Assembly: GCF_000219625.1 (NCBI RefSeq)
Contig: NC_018210.1
Span: 1,426,001 to 1,490,000, forward strand
DNA: 64,000 nt
From: Zymoseptoria tritici IPO323
Lineage: Eukaryota > Ascomycota > Dothideomycetes > Mycosphaerellales > Mycosphaerellaceae
Reading direction: 5' to 3'
The translations under genes and the position numbers were made by a program. Positions 44,327 through 54,806 of the stretch are shown one piece after another (positions within the stretch are counted from its first letter, which is position 1; each line of letters starts with the position of its first letter). A model generated the notes under the pieces. It did not search any database. It saw nothing but the letters and a program-made list of their open reading frames with translations, and was not told the DNA's origin.

Positions 44327-44862
44327 CTAGCCATCCATAGCCGTATCTCCATTCGTTCCCTTGGGGTTATACGCCGAAATCCACAACACGTTGTTGCACC
44401 TGCACATCCTCGTCAGCAAAGAATTCTCCGTGTTCCGCCCTCATGCCCTCCTCCCTCCCTCATCCTCCCCCCTCCCCTCCCCTTGCACCCCCATCCTCCT
44501 CTCCCTCCTCCCCTCCCCATCCCCCCTCCCCCCAAAAAAGCTTAAAACCCTCAAAGAAAAACATACCTTATCAAAACCTGCCCCAAATCCCCCTGTTCGT
44601 CGCCATCCTTCCACTCCTTCGCATTCCCCAACTGCACATTCATATAGCTGTCCACAGAAACCAGTCTTCCCGTGTATTCCTGTCCCCACTTGATGCGGAT
44701 GAGGACGTCTTGGTTGACCAGGGCTTGCAGCATGGGGCGGGGGTTGAGGGGGATGAACTGTTGAGGACTTCGGGTTAGTGACTGAGAGAGGATGGGGGAG
44801 GAGGGGGGGAAGGGGGGCATGGGGGCATGGGGGCATGAGGGGAGGGGAGGACGGACGCTCAT
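44327..44862 (-). CDS. SMX3: Small nuclear ribonucleoprotein SmF
   Basis: Three exons: 44,862-44,857 (ATG AGC only), 44,757-44,567 and 44,399-44,327. The introns are 99 bp (GTCCGT...CAACAG) and 167 bp (GTATGT...GTGCAG). The product is 89 residues, beginning MSFIPLNPRPMLQALVNQDV. Sm motif 1 spans about 15-45 (IKWGQEYTGRLVSVDSYMN) and Sm motif 2 about 62-72 (VLIRCNNVLWI). SmF is part of the seven-member Sm ring on U1, U2, U4 and U5 snRNAs and is essential for splicing. Length and sequence are those of canonical SmF. The two-codon first exon is unusual but gives the correct conserved N-terminus, which supports the model. Confidence 0.93.
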
Positions 44863-45337
44863 TTTTGCGGTTGTGTTGATTGTGGTGTGGGTTGTTTCGT
44901 GGTGGTGTGGACAGAGGTGGTGGGCGTTGGTAAGTTTTGAGATGCGCGCCGGTGAGATGGATTTTTGGCGCAAGACGAGATTCGAGCTGGGCACGTGACC
45001 GAGAATTTATAGGCGACAGGAAGATGCTCACTTTTGACGAGCTTCACGCCGGGCATTATTCCCGATGGACTACTACACTGTGTTGATTCACGTTGGACGG
45101 CCGGCATCTTCGGTCTCAAAAATGACAATCGGTCAGCAACAGCAGGATATTCGCCAACATATAATCTATCGGATTCCTGCGCCATCTTTCCCAAAAAATG
45201 CCCATGCGCAATGCATAAGCACGAATGCACGCGCATCGCAAATACGAACTTCATAGCAGTGGTACTCCTCCCCATTTCATTCGCCGTGTCACAACTCATA
45301 CACAGCCCTCCTCTCCTCAACCTCTCTCTCTCTCCAT
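44863..45337. other. Intergenic, SmF promoter and ACL2 3' end
   Basis: This 475-bp region lies between two minus-strand genes. A pyrimidine run (CCTCTCTCTCTCTCC) lies just past the ACL2 stop. No other feature was recognised. Confidence 0.6.
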
Positions 45338-46913
45338 CTAAGCCTCGAACTCCTTCACACTGTCATTCATCTTACCCGGCACGAGCGCCAAAGGCACGAT
45401 CCCGGAGACGTGCATCTCCGGACCGAACACGTGCATGTTGAGATCCAACTCTTTGCCCACGGCCTTGATGTTCTTGAGACCTTCCTGGTAATTGGGACCG
45501 GCGCGACGGACCCAGATTTGGACCTTGTGCTCGTTGAGGAGGGGTGCGACTTCGCGGATGGCGCGGATGACGCCCTTGAATGTGCTGGCGACCTGGGATT
45601 GATTTGTTAGTTGAGTCTTGAGGAACTGTGGCCACAGGAGTTTTACTCACATTGGTGAAGTTGGCGATACCACCACCGATGAAGAGAATCTTGCCCTCGG
45701 GGTGTTGCGGTGCGCGGAGCATGAGGTCGAAGACGGTGCGTGCGTAGTGGAAAGTCTGAGTCTCGGTGGGAGCACCAGAGTACTCGCCGTAGTTGGCGAG
45801 CTCGGAAGCGAAACCAGCGGATGCAATGGCATCAGCATACACAACGGAAGCACCACCTCCAGCGACCAATGTCCACACGCGACCTTGCGAGTTCAAGATG
45901 GTGAGCTTGAGTGAAGCACCAGTCTTTGCGTCCATCTCAGCAATGTAGGCCTCCTCCTTGCTCATCTCACGTCCGAATGGAGCTGGGAATTCGAGTGGTG
46001 GACCAGCGTCGATCTGAACTTTGGAGTCTTTTGATGCGATGACTGGGATTCCGAGAGCAGCTGGTGAACGAGCAATGGCCCACTTCACACCACATTCGAA
46101 CTCTGCGGTTTGATCGATCTTCGCGGCCAAGTCGAGGAAGTGCACCTCCGCGGAGGTCTTGTCTGCGTTGGGAATGGCGACCAATGGGTTGATCTCGAGG
46201 TATGTGAACTGGCAGTCGACGTAGACGGCGTAGAGGCGGGAGATGAAGTCGATCAGAACGGGGTGGACACCCTTGGGCACCTTGGAGAGGAGACCCTCTG
46301 CGATCTTCTCGTTGCTGGGGAATTCGGACAGATCGACCGGGATGAGGAGCTTCTCGGCCTTTTCGTCGACATCACCAACGTCCACACCACCCTCGTGGTA
46401 GAACAGAATCCAGTCTCCCTGCGTTATCTTGTCAGCTGAGGGTCTCTACCACGGAATCTCAGAAAATCTCACCTCGCGAACAGAGTTGATGTTGATGTAG
46501 TACTCCGTCTCTTGCGGGTGAGGCACAAATGGCTCCACGAGGAAGTTCCTCAACGCACCCTCAACATGCTCCACCTGTTGAATCTTGTTCGCGCGTTCCG
46601 CAATCCACTCTTTAGCCTCCGCCCATGTTGCGTTCAGCTTCAGCAGTCCCGACTTGCCTCGTCGCTTGATGAGCATGTCTGGCTTCGCAACGAATTTGGC
46701 ACCGGATTGGAGGAGGAATGGGTATTTGGCCTCGGCCGCGTCGAGCACTCCTCGAACATCGTCGCCGTCTGCGAATGTGATGGTTGCGAGTTTGGCGGGT
46801 GGGTTGTGGGTGGTGGACGGAGGGAGAGGAGTCGGCTTGATGACAGGTGCGCGCGTGAGGTGGTAGTTGAGGATGGCCTTGCCGTCGGCCTCGAGGATGG
46901 ATTTGGCGGACAT
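45338..46913 (-). CDS. ACL2: ATP-citrate lyase subunit 2 (small, ATP-grasp part)
   Basis: Three exons: 46,913-46,473, 46,418-45,651 and 45,592-45,338, with introns of 54 and 58 bp (GTGAGA...GCAG; GTGAGT...CCCAG). The product is 487 residues, starting [19 protein letters not shown]. The first half is the ATP-grasp fold related to succinyl-CoA synthetase beta, including [18 protein letters not shown] and [10 protein letters not shown]. The later Gly-rich [20 protein letters not shown] and [15 protein letters not shown] belong to the citrate-binding region. With ACL1 it makes cytosolic acetyl-CoA and oxaloacetate from citrate, CoA and ATP, feeding lipid synthesis and acetylation. In Ascomycota the enzyme is split into two subunits whose genes are often divergent neighbours, as here. 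No defect seen. Confidence 0.95.
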
Positions 46914-48990
46914 GGTGGGAGAGGTCGAGGAGGTGGTTTATGAGCTGCTGAAGCGGATTTCTCGTCAGTGATTGGACTCGTAGCTGCTGTCACTTGGTTG
47001 AGCAAAGGAATGCTGTAGCGAGGAAATCTTTGCAGGGGAACAGCTCGAGCGGAGAATGCAGCTGGGTGAGAGAGCTTCGGGACGTTTCAGCAGCAAAGAC
47101 GATACCAGGTAAGGATTCGGGCGGTGGAATCTTGCGGTTTCTGCGGTGAATCCGTCGGAGGTCCGAAGCTGAAATCTTTGGTGCTGCTCGTGCTGGTGAT
47201 CCTGCTGCTTACTTCGGAATTGATCTTGCTGCTGCTGGTTGTCTCGTGGTGGTGTGAATGTCGTCGTCGGAGTGTGATGGCATTGGAGGAATTCCGGACT
47301 AAAAACAGAGGGCAAGGTGGGCTGTTTGGGACTTACGCTGAGCTTGGATATCCGACTCGTGAGGCTGTCTCGGTTTCACGGGGTGTATGAAAGGTGTCGT
47401 GTGTATGAAGGTGATGTGGTATGAACAGAGGGTAGTCAAGAAGGCACGATAGAGGAAGTTGAAAGAACAATCGTGTCACAATGGATTCCACCCGACCTGC
47501 AGCTCTCTCGTCCTTCCCTTCTCTCAGCAACAATTCTTTCTCCCCACAAGCTCCGGAAGCTTTGGTTGAAGGCTGGCCCTGCCCTGCCCTGGATTTGGGG
47601 CGCGCGCTAAAATACCGTCCGTGCATATTGACGACTCCCGCGCCTCGGGGAATCCATCGGCCGTTGAATATCCTTGACCACAGAATCAAATGCGCCGACT
47701 CATATCGTCTCTGTCAACATTGCAATTCTTCGATCAAGACGACCTGGCACTTCGTCCTCAAGGGAAGATCAAGCATTGTCCTCGACCGAACAGCGGCATT
47801 GGAACAGTTCATGTTGAGAACTTGAGAGCTGCATCCAATCGGCATTCAAAGGTCCATATTCAAGGTACCCGGTACATACAAAAGTATATTGTACCAGCAG
47901 ACCTGCGTCATCCAACTCGACAATTCATGCAATTGAACAGATTTCTCGCCGGTTGAACAGAGGAAGTACCACACTGGAGACGTCCCTCCCATCACACCGG
48001 GTTCCCCGGCAATCTCATGGGGTTGGCGGCAACATCGCCAATCTGTTCCAACTCAACAACCCGAATGCAGGTACAAACTATGGGGTGGTGATGGGCTGAA
48101 AGCGATAACGAGCAATAGGATCAACCACCAACCGTACTACGCCAACTTGGTAGAATGCTCGCGTGCTTGTCCGTAAGATTGGGCCGCAACTCTCCGTAGC
48201 AAATCGTACGTTTTCCGATGGTCATCTTGGACCATTCCTTCGGTGTTCACAGCTTGTTTCAATGATCAGAGTGAGGGAGTTGCAGTTCGGGCTTGACAGC
48301 GATATGCCCTGCAGGAGGACCTGCGGAGTCTCGTCAGACAGCTCTCAACCACGAGGAACAGATTCCTTCAGAGTCAACACGTATACAGAGTACAGCTGTT
48401 CTCTTCCTTCTGCAAGATTGTCTATAGGATGCCCATCGTTATCGCATATCAAAAAATAGCCAGGGGAGAAAACGCCGTGAAACCTTTCCTTCAGCCCACT
48501 TCCGGGCCGAAACGGCTCCCCTCGTGGTGGGCAGCTCCCGTCGGACGTTGGTGAGAAAGCCAAAGCTCCGTCTAGCGTCGGCAGGGATCTGCTCTGGAAA
48601 AAGAGGGTGAGGTCAACAGCGTTGCGGAGGGCTGCTTTGAATTGTCCGGCACGAGTCTCTCAATCTGCTTTCCATTGTTGTCCGACTTCCTTTACCACGG
48701 CCACCTCACTCCTCAATTCCGTCCTCTCTCTCTCTGTGACCGCGAATTGAAATAACACCCGTGAGTTGTTCCTCCCTCAAGCTGAGACGCACCTTGAAAC
48801 GCGGTGCTCTCCTCGAAAAGTTGCCCAAGCCAAGAATCCGGAGCTCCAACCACGAACTTCTCATCTGCTTCTACACCTCAGCACTTGACACAACATCAGC
48901 GAGAGGATCATCAGAAGACAAACCGCTGACATTGATCTTCCCTCAGCTCACTCTCCCTCCAAATCCATACACCCTCATAGAGAGCTCATC
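46914..48990. promoter_or_regulatory. Shared divergent promoter region of ACL2 and ACL1
   Basis: These 2,077 bp separate the two start codons. Pyrimidine-rich tracts, which often mark fungal transcription start regions, occur ahead of ACL1 (CTCTCTCTCTCTGTGACC at about 48,726-48,743). A joint promoter would keep the two subunits in balance. No specific activator site could be assigned with confidence, and the ORFs inside it look non-coding. Confidence 0.55.
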
Positions 48991-51155
48991 ATGGCTCCCG
49001 CAACCGCCAATGGCACCAATGGTGTCAATGGACACGACACCAACCTTTCCGCGAACGACAACATCCAGCGCTTTGCTGCTCCCAGCCGACCACTAAGCCC
49101 ACAAGCCAACCACACTCTCTTCCACCCAAAGACGAGATGTTTCGTCTAGTGAGTTTGAGCTTCGAGGATTGCAAAATGGCAGCAGCAGCAGGACTAACAC
49201 TCATGACAGCGGCATGCAGACGAAGGCTGTCCAGGGCATGCTCGATTTCGACTTCATCTGCAAGCGCAAGACGCCTTCAGTGGCTGGAATCATCTACACA
49301 TTCGGCGGCCAGTTCGTCAGCAAGATGTGAGCATCCAGTGATTCGCACCACCTCCACCACCTCAATCTGACTCTCCTCCAGGTACTGGGGAACATCCGAG
49401 ACCCTCCTCCCCGTCTACCAAACCGTCGAGCAGGCCATGTCCAAGCACAGCGATGTCGACTGCGTGGTCAACTTTGCCTCCTCCCGATCCGTCTACACCT
49501 CCACCATGGAGCTTCTCGAATTCCCACAAATCAAGTCGATCGCCATCATCGCCGAGGGTGTGCCAGAGCGTCGTGCTCGTGAGATTCTGCACGTGGCCAA
49601 GAAGAAGGGTGTCACAATCATTGGACCGGCCACAGTCGGTGGTATCAAGCCTGGTGCGTTCAAGATTGGAAACACGGGTGGAATGATGGACAACATTGTG
49701 GCCTCCAAGCTCTACCGCAAGGGTTCCGTCGGATACGTCTCCAAGTCCGGAGGTATGTCCAACGAGCTGAACAACCTTGTCGCCAACTACACCGACGGTG
49801 TGTACGAGGGTGTTGCCATTGGTGGTGACAGGTATCCGGGAACCACATTCATCGACCACATGCTCCGATACGAGGCCGACCCGAACTGCAAGATTCTCTT
49901 GCTGCTCGGTGAAGTCGGTGGTGTTGAGGAGTACCGCGTGATTGAGGCTGTCAAGGCTGGTGTCATCAAGAAGCCAATCGTCGCGTGGGCTATTGGTACC
50001 GTTGCCAGTATGCTCAAGACTGAGGTTCAATTCGGTCACGCTGGATCTCTCGCCAACTCTCTCCTCGAGACTGCCGCGACCAAGAACTCCAGCATGCGTG
50101 AGGCAGGTTTCTACGTCCCCAACACCTTTGAGGAGCTCCCAGAGATGCTCTCCACCGTCTACCAAAAGCTCGTCAAGGCCGGCACCATCGTTCCCGCACC
50201 AGAGCCAGGCGTTCCAAAAATCCCAATCGACTACTCCTGGGCACAGGAACTCGGTCTCATCCGCAAACCTGCCGCTTTCATCTCCACCATCTCCGACGAC
50301 CGTGGTCAAGAACTTCTCTACGCTGGTCTGCCCATCTCAGACGTCTTCCGGGACAACATCGGTATCGGTGGTGTCATGTCTCTCCTGTGGTTCCGTCGCC
50401 GTCTGCCCGACTACGCCAGCAAGTTCTTGGAAATGGTTCTCATGTTGACTGCCGACCACGGTCCCGCCGTGTCTGGTGCCATGAACACCATCATCACCAC
50501 TCGTGCCGGCAAGGATCTGATTTCCGCTCTGGTTGCTGGTCTCCTCACTATTGGTTCTCGTTTCGGTGGTGCCCTTGACGGTGCCGCTGAGGAGTTCACC
50601 CGCGCTTTCGACAAGGGTCTCAGCCCGCGTGATTTCGTGGACACTATGCGCAAGGAGAACAAGCTCAGTAAGAAGAAAACCGTCCAGCTCGTTTGACTAC
50701 TTACTAACATTCTCGCAGTCCCTGGTATTGGCCACCGCGTCAAGTCCCGCAACAACCCCGACCTTCGCGTCTCCCTCGTCAAAGAATACTGCCAAGCCAA
50801 CTTCCCCAACACGAAGCTCCTCGACTACGCGCTCGCCGTCGAGAGCGTCACCACCTCGAAGAAGGACAACCTCATCCTCAACGTCGACGGCTGCGTGGCC
50901 GTCTGCTTCGTCGATCTCCTCCGCAACTCCGGCGCCTTCAGCAATGAAGAGGCTGAGGACTACCTCAAGATGGGTGTGCTCAACGGTCTGTTCGTGCTCG
51001 GCCGCTCGATCGGTCTGATTGCCCATTTCCTCGACCAGAAGAGATTGCGTACGGGTCTGTACAGACATCCTTGGGATGATATCACGTACCTCCTTCCGGA
51101 GCTCGGAAAGGGTGCTCCGGGTAATGAGGGTCGTGTTGAGGTTGACATGGCTTGA
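48991..51155 (+). CDS. ACL1: ATP-citrate lyase subunit 1 (large, CoA-ligase/citrate-synthase-like part)
   Basis: Four exons: 48,991-49,148, 49,210-49,326, 49,382-50,667 and 50,719-51,155. The introns are 61, 55 and 51 bp, all GT-AG. The product has 665 residues, starting [18 protein letters not shown]. The succinyl-CoA-synthetase-alpha-like part carries the phosphorylated His in [10 protein letters not shown] (His311). The C-terminal citryl-CoA lyase part, a citrate-synthase-like fold, begins at [15 protein letters not shown] (His526). Together with ACL2 it completes the enzyme. Exons 1 and 2 are short, and a naive long ORF begins inside exon 3 (at 49,437), missing the first 110 residues. All catalytic segments are intact. 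Confidence 0.95.
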
Positions 51156-51872
51156 GTGGGTTGACTCAGGTCATGGAGTGTAAGAGGGTGGAGTTGATAA
51201 TCTCGAGCTTATGGCAAGAGCGGCGTCTGGCTTTGCGATAGACATATCGGCGAAAGTTTTGTTATTGGGTGGACAGCTCCTCACACGGCGAATAGCCCCT
51301 CGAGGATCTGCTGCGCCTCTTTTTTGCTACAACTATACAGCATGTACGAATTGACATGATATGATTGAAAGCATCGACCACATAACAAAATCTCAAAGTC
51401 TTGCCTCATAGCTCGTTGTGAGTCGGCATAGACCTCACGCTGATCATACGTACAACAAGTTGCCGGCGATTTGCATGTGACACCGCCAAAAAGTGGTCAG
51501 CTGTGCAGTGTGTCGTCATTAGCGTTTACCTCTTTTGACAACACTTTCTTCACACAACTCGATTCCAAACAATTTTCTCCGACGGTCGAGTGGACAGAAT
51601 CCTGACCACTTCTGACATGGATCATCCTCCGACCTCACAGCTTTGCGTGAGCTGTGCTTGTCCTCGACCTGCGGCGCGGTAGTCGACGAGAGTTTCCGTG
51701 GTTCCCTGCAAACGGAGAGGAGAGGAGAGCAGGCATCCATTTGGTACACTTTCAGACGTACAGCATAACAGGACAGACACGATAGACACGCTCCGACTCG
51801 ACCGCGATCACCCCACAAGACGACCACCTCCTCCTAAGACCAACAGTACCAGCACCTGCGCTCCCGCCCACC
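51156..51872. other. Intergenic, ACL1 3' end and promoter of the DDHD gene
   Basis: No gene was recognised in these 717 bp. The downstream start codon has a favourable CACCATG context. Confidence 0.6.
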
Positions 51873-54635
51873 ATGTCACCCCCCACCACCACGGCAGCAA
51901 ACCAATACATCCGCCAAATCCTCCACCACACCGACCCACCCCCTCCCATCGCCGCCCGCTTCTTCTACACCTCTCCCATCCCCATCGACGACCCCCTCTC
52001 TCCTCTTCCACCTCCCACCACCGCCGCGACGGTGAATCTCAAGCAAGAACCGAAAGCTTTCTCGGAATATGATAATACGGCGCTGGATCGAGCGTGGAAT
52101 GAGTTGAGGAGGAAGATTTTGAGATTTCATGAAGAGAGGGGGGAGAAAGGGGAGGGGGAGAGGGGGAGTTCGGCCGTTGGGAGGAGAGAGGGGGAGAGGG
52201 AGGGTGGGGTGAGGGGGAAGGGGAAGGGGGTTGGGTCGGGGTTGGGGAAAGATGATGGGTTGCCACAGAGGGAGGAGGAGGAAGCGGAGGGGTCGGACCA
52301 TGCTGGTGTTGGTGTTAGTGCGGCGGAGTTGTCGTCTAGTCCTGCTACGACTGGGACGCCTTTTTTGCGAGCTCCGTCGCGGAGGAAAGTGGAGTCTTCT
52401 TCCGTGGTGCCGGGTGTTGAAGAGAGGCCTGCGAGACCGAAGGTGCGGCAGCTGGATACCTATGACTGGGAAGATGCTTCGCATTTGGTGGATCATAGTC
52501 CTGCTCCTCGGAAAGTGTCGAAGGCGAAGAAGGAGGAGGCTACACCGACTATGAAAGTCGCAGTGGGCGTCTCTCGACTGCATCAAGTGGAAATGCCAGA
52601 TCTTCAAATGACGCCGATATACTGGACACCGGTGAACGACGTCGCGCAAGTGGTGCGTGGAACATGGTTCTACCAAGATACGATGTTACCCGTGGAAACT
52701 CCCGTCGCGAACATGTTGGAAGCGGGATACATCGATCTGCAATGCTGGACGGAGACGTGGAAGGACGAACTGGATAGTGCGGTGGAAGTGGGTGCCGCGG
52801 GGGAGATGAAGATTGTGCATATGCTGTGGCCGGATAAGCCTCCTGTGAAGGTACCGGAGAGTCGACCGTCGAGTCGGCTTGGGCAGGAGGAGGGTGGGGA
52901 GGAAAGTCTCGTTCGGACGGCCGCCGCGGCGTTGTTTGAGGGAGCGCCGGAGACGGTGGAGCAGAGGCATGAGAGGGCTGTGGAGGCGGCGGCGGATATT
53001 ATTGATATTTCAACGGGGCCGGGAGGGTCGGACAATAAGGCTTCGGGGGTGACGACGTGGGGGAGAGCGGGTGCTGTGAGGGTTTATGCGAGTTGTGGTG
53101 TTATCTACTCGAACGAGAGGGAGGCGACGATTCTCAAGCCGACTTTGCTTCCGTCGGCGTACTATGGCAGACGGCCGCTGGCGAACTACATTCGCAAAGG
53201 GAGGCAGATTGGGATTCCCGTTGTGCGAGGATTTGATCAGGCGGTCTGGGATAAGCTGCATCCACCGAAGACGAGCGCGAAGAAGACTCAAGCTGAACGT
53301 GGGACTGCGACTTCAGGAGCGAATGCGGCGCGACGATCTGTTGAGGATCCTGCGCTGGCGAAGAGTGATCGACCGCAAGTCTCGGACCTGGTACTGGTCA
53401 TTCACGGTATCGGACAGAAATTGAGCCAACGCATGGAAAGCTTCAACTTCACCCACGCCATCAACGACTTCCGACGAGAGATCCAAGTCGAATGTGGTAA
53501 AGAAGACGTCAAGACCCATTTCCGCCCCGACATGGGCGGCATGATGGTCCTACCCGTCAACTGGCGCCATCAACTCTCCTTCGAAGAAGGCGGCTACCGC
53601 AACGACGACGGCTCCAAAGACCAGTCCTCTGACGACTTCACCCTCAACGACATCACCCCCGACTCCCTCCCCTCCGTCCGCGGCATCGTCTCCGACGTCA
53701 TGCTCGACATCCCCTACTACATGTCCCAACACCAACCCCAAATGATCGCCGCCGTCATTGCGGAAGCCAACCGCGTCTACCAACTCTGGTGCCAAAACAA
53801 CCCCGGATTCGCTCAACATGGCAGAGTGCACATCATCGCACACTCTCTCGGCAGCGTCATGGCGATCGACATCCTCTCCAACCAACCCACCATCCTTCCC
53901 CCCTCACTCGCCGACCCGACATCCATTGACCTCAAAACCACGACGCTCGACCACCTCCTCTTCCAAACCCACTCCCTCTTCCTCGCCGGCTCACCAGCCG
54001 GTTTCTTCCTCCTCCTCCGCCGCGCCCGTCTCCGTCCTCGAATCGACTTCCCTTCCACCTCCGCCCTCGCCGATCCCACATCCAACACCCCTGATATATG
54101 CGGTCCCCGCGGTCAATACGGCTGTATAGCAGTGCACAACATCTACAACATAATGAACGGCTACGACCCCGTCGCCTACCAAATGAACGCCACCGTCGAC
54201 CGTTCCCTCGCCTCTTCCCTACGCAAAGCCATCATCCCCTCCAACACTCCCGGCTACTGGTTCGCCGCCGGAACCTCCTCCACCACACGGTGGTTTTCCG
54301 GTCGTCCTCCCACCTCTTCCACTTCTTCTCATCCAGTGCTACCGCGCCTCCCCTCGCAGGTCGAGATGGAAGTCCATGACTTCTCAAAAGAGGAAGTCGC
54401 GGAGAAGAGAATGGTGTTGTTGAATGATAACGGACAGATTGATTTCTATCTGAGATATGGAGGGGGATGGTTGGAGATTCAGTATTTGACCATGTTGGGG
54501 GCGCATAGCAGTTATTGGGGACTGAGAGATTTTATCCGGTTGGTGGTTGTGGAGGTGGGGAGGAGAGGGGGCAGGGAGGGGACGTTGGCGGGGTTGAGGG
54601 GGGTTAAGAAGAAGGGGGGTGGTGGGGGGAGGTGA
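51873..54635 (+). CDS. DDHD-domain phospholipase (PA-PLA1/Ddl1-like)
   Basis: This is a single-exon gene of 920 residues. The N-terminal 190 residues are low complexity, with a Glu/Gly/Arg-rich run at about 88-145. A conserved part follows (YWTPVNDVAQVVRGTWFYQD and CWTETWKDELDSA). The alpha/beta-hydrolase core has LVLVIHGIGQKLSQ, and the nucleophile elbow AHSLGSV has its Ser at about 658. The DDHD region includes LFLAGSPAGFFLLL, YNIMNGYDPVAYQMN and IQYLTMLGAHSSYWGLRDFIR. This is the intracellular phospholipase A1 family that includes yeast mitochondrial Ddl1/YOR022C and mammalian DDHD1/2; they cut phosphatidic acid and related lipids. The elbow is A-x-S-x-G where most lipases have Gly first, as is usual here. 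The enzyme looks intact. Its 3' end faces VPS11, 171 bp away. Confidence 0.9.
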   Translation: MSPPTTTAANQYIRQILHHTDPPPPIAARFFYTSPIPIDDPLSPLPPPTTAATVNLKQEPKAFSEYDNTALDRAWNELRRKILRFHEERGEKGEGERGSSAVGRREGEREGGVRGKGKGVGSGLGKDDGLPQREEEEAEGSDHAGVGVSAAELSSSPATTGTPFLRAPSRRKVESSSVVPGVEERPARPKVRQLDTYDWEDASHLVDHSPAPRKVSKAKKEEATPTMKVAVGVSRLHQVEMPDLQMTPIYWTPVNDVAQVVRGTWFYQDTMLPVETPVANMLEAGYIDLQCWTETWKDELDSAVEVGAAGEMKIVHMLWPDKPPVKVPESRPSSRLGQEEGGEESLVRTAAAALFEGAPETVEQRHERAVEAAADIIDISTGPGGSDNKASGVTTWGRAGAVRVYASCGVIYSNEREATILKPTLLPSAYYGRRPLANYIRKGRQIGIPVVRGFDQAVWDKLHPPKTSAKKTQAERGTATSGANAARRSVEDPALAKSDRPQVSDLVLVIHGIGQKLSQRMESFNFTHAINDFRREIQVECGKEDVKTHFRPDMGGMMVLPVNWRHQLSFEEGGYRNDDGSKDQSSDDFTLNDITPDSLPSVRGIVSDVMLDIPYYMSQHQPQMIAAVIAEANRVYQLWCQNNPGFAQHGRVHIIAHSLGSVMAIDILSNQPTILPPSLADPTSIDLKTTTLDHLLFQTHSLFLAGSPAGFFLLLRRARLRPRIDFPSTSALADPTSNTPDICGPRGQYGCIAVHNIYNIMNGYDPVAYQMNATVDRSLASSLRKAIIPSNTPGYWFAAGTSSTTRWFSGRPPTSSTSSHPVLPRLPSQVEMEVHDFSKEEVAEKRMVLLNDNGQIDFYLRYGGGWLEIQYLTMLGAHSSYWGLRDFIRLVVVEVGRRGGREGTLAGLRGVKKKGGGGGR

Positions 54636-54806
54636 GGATGTTGTATCGGGTGGTGGATAGATTTGGAGTTTTGTGTTGGACCTATGATACCCAAGCGAGT
54701 ACATTCCTATGAAATCGCATGTATAGAATTTCTTGAAGAGCGTCATTTTATTCTGGACTTTCCTGATCTTCGCATTCTCTCTGTGTAAGGTACCTATCAC
54801 TCAAAG

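Noticed and set aside
48761..49096. 111-codon ORF before ACL1
   Set aside because: It overlaps ACL1 exon 1 in another frame and covers its leader; no domain.
49362..50309. 315-codon minus-strand ORF
   Set aside because: It lies antisense to ACL1 exon 3, whose protein is strongly conserved; the frame is a shadow.
52039..52266. Ser/Pro-rich minus-strand ORF
   Set aside because: It is antisense to the low-complexity Glu/Gly-rich part of the DDHD gene.
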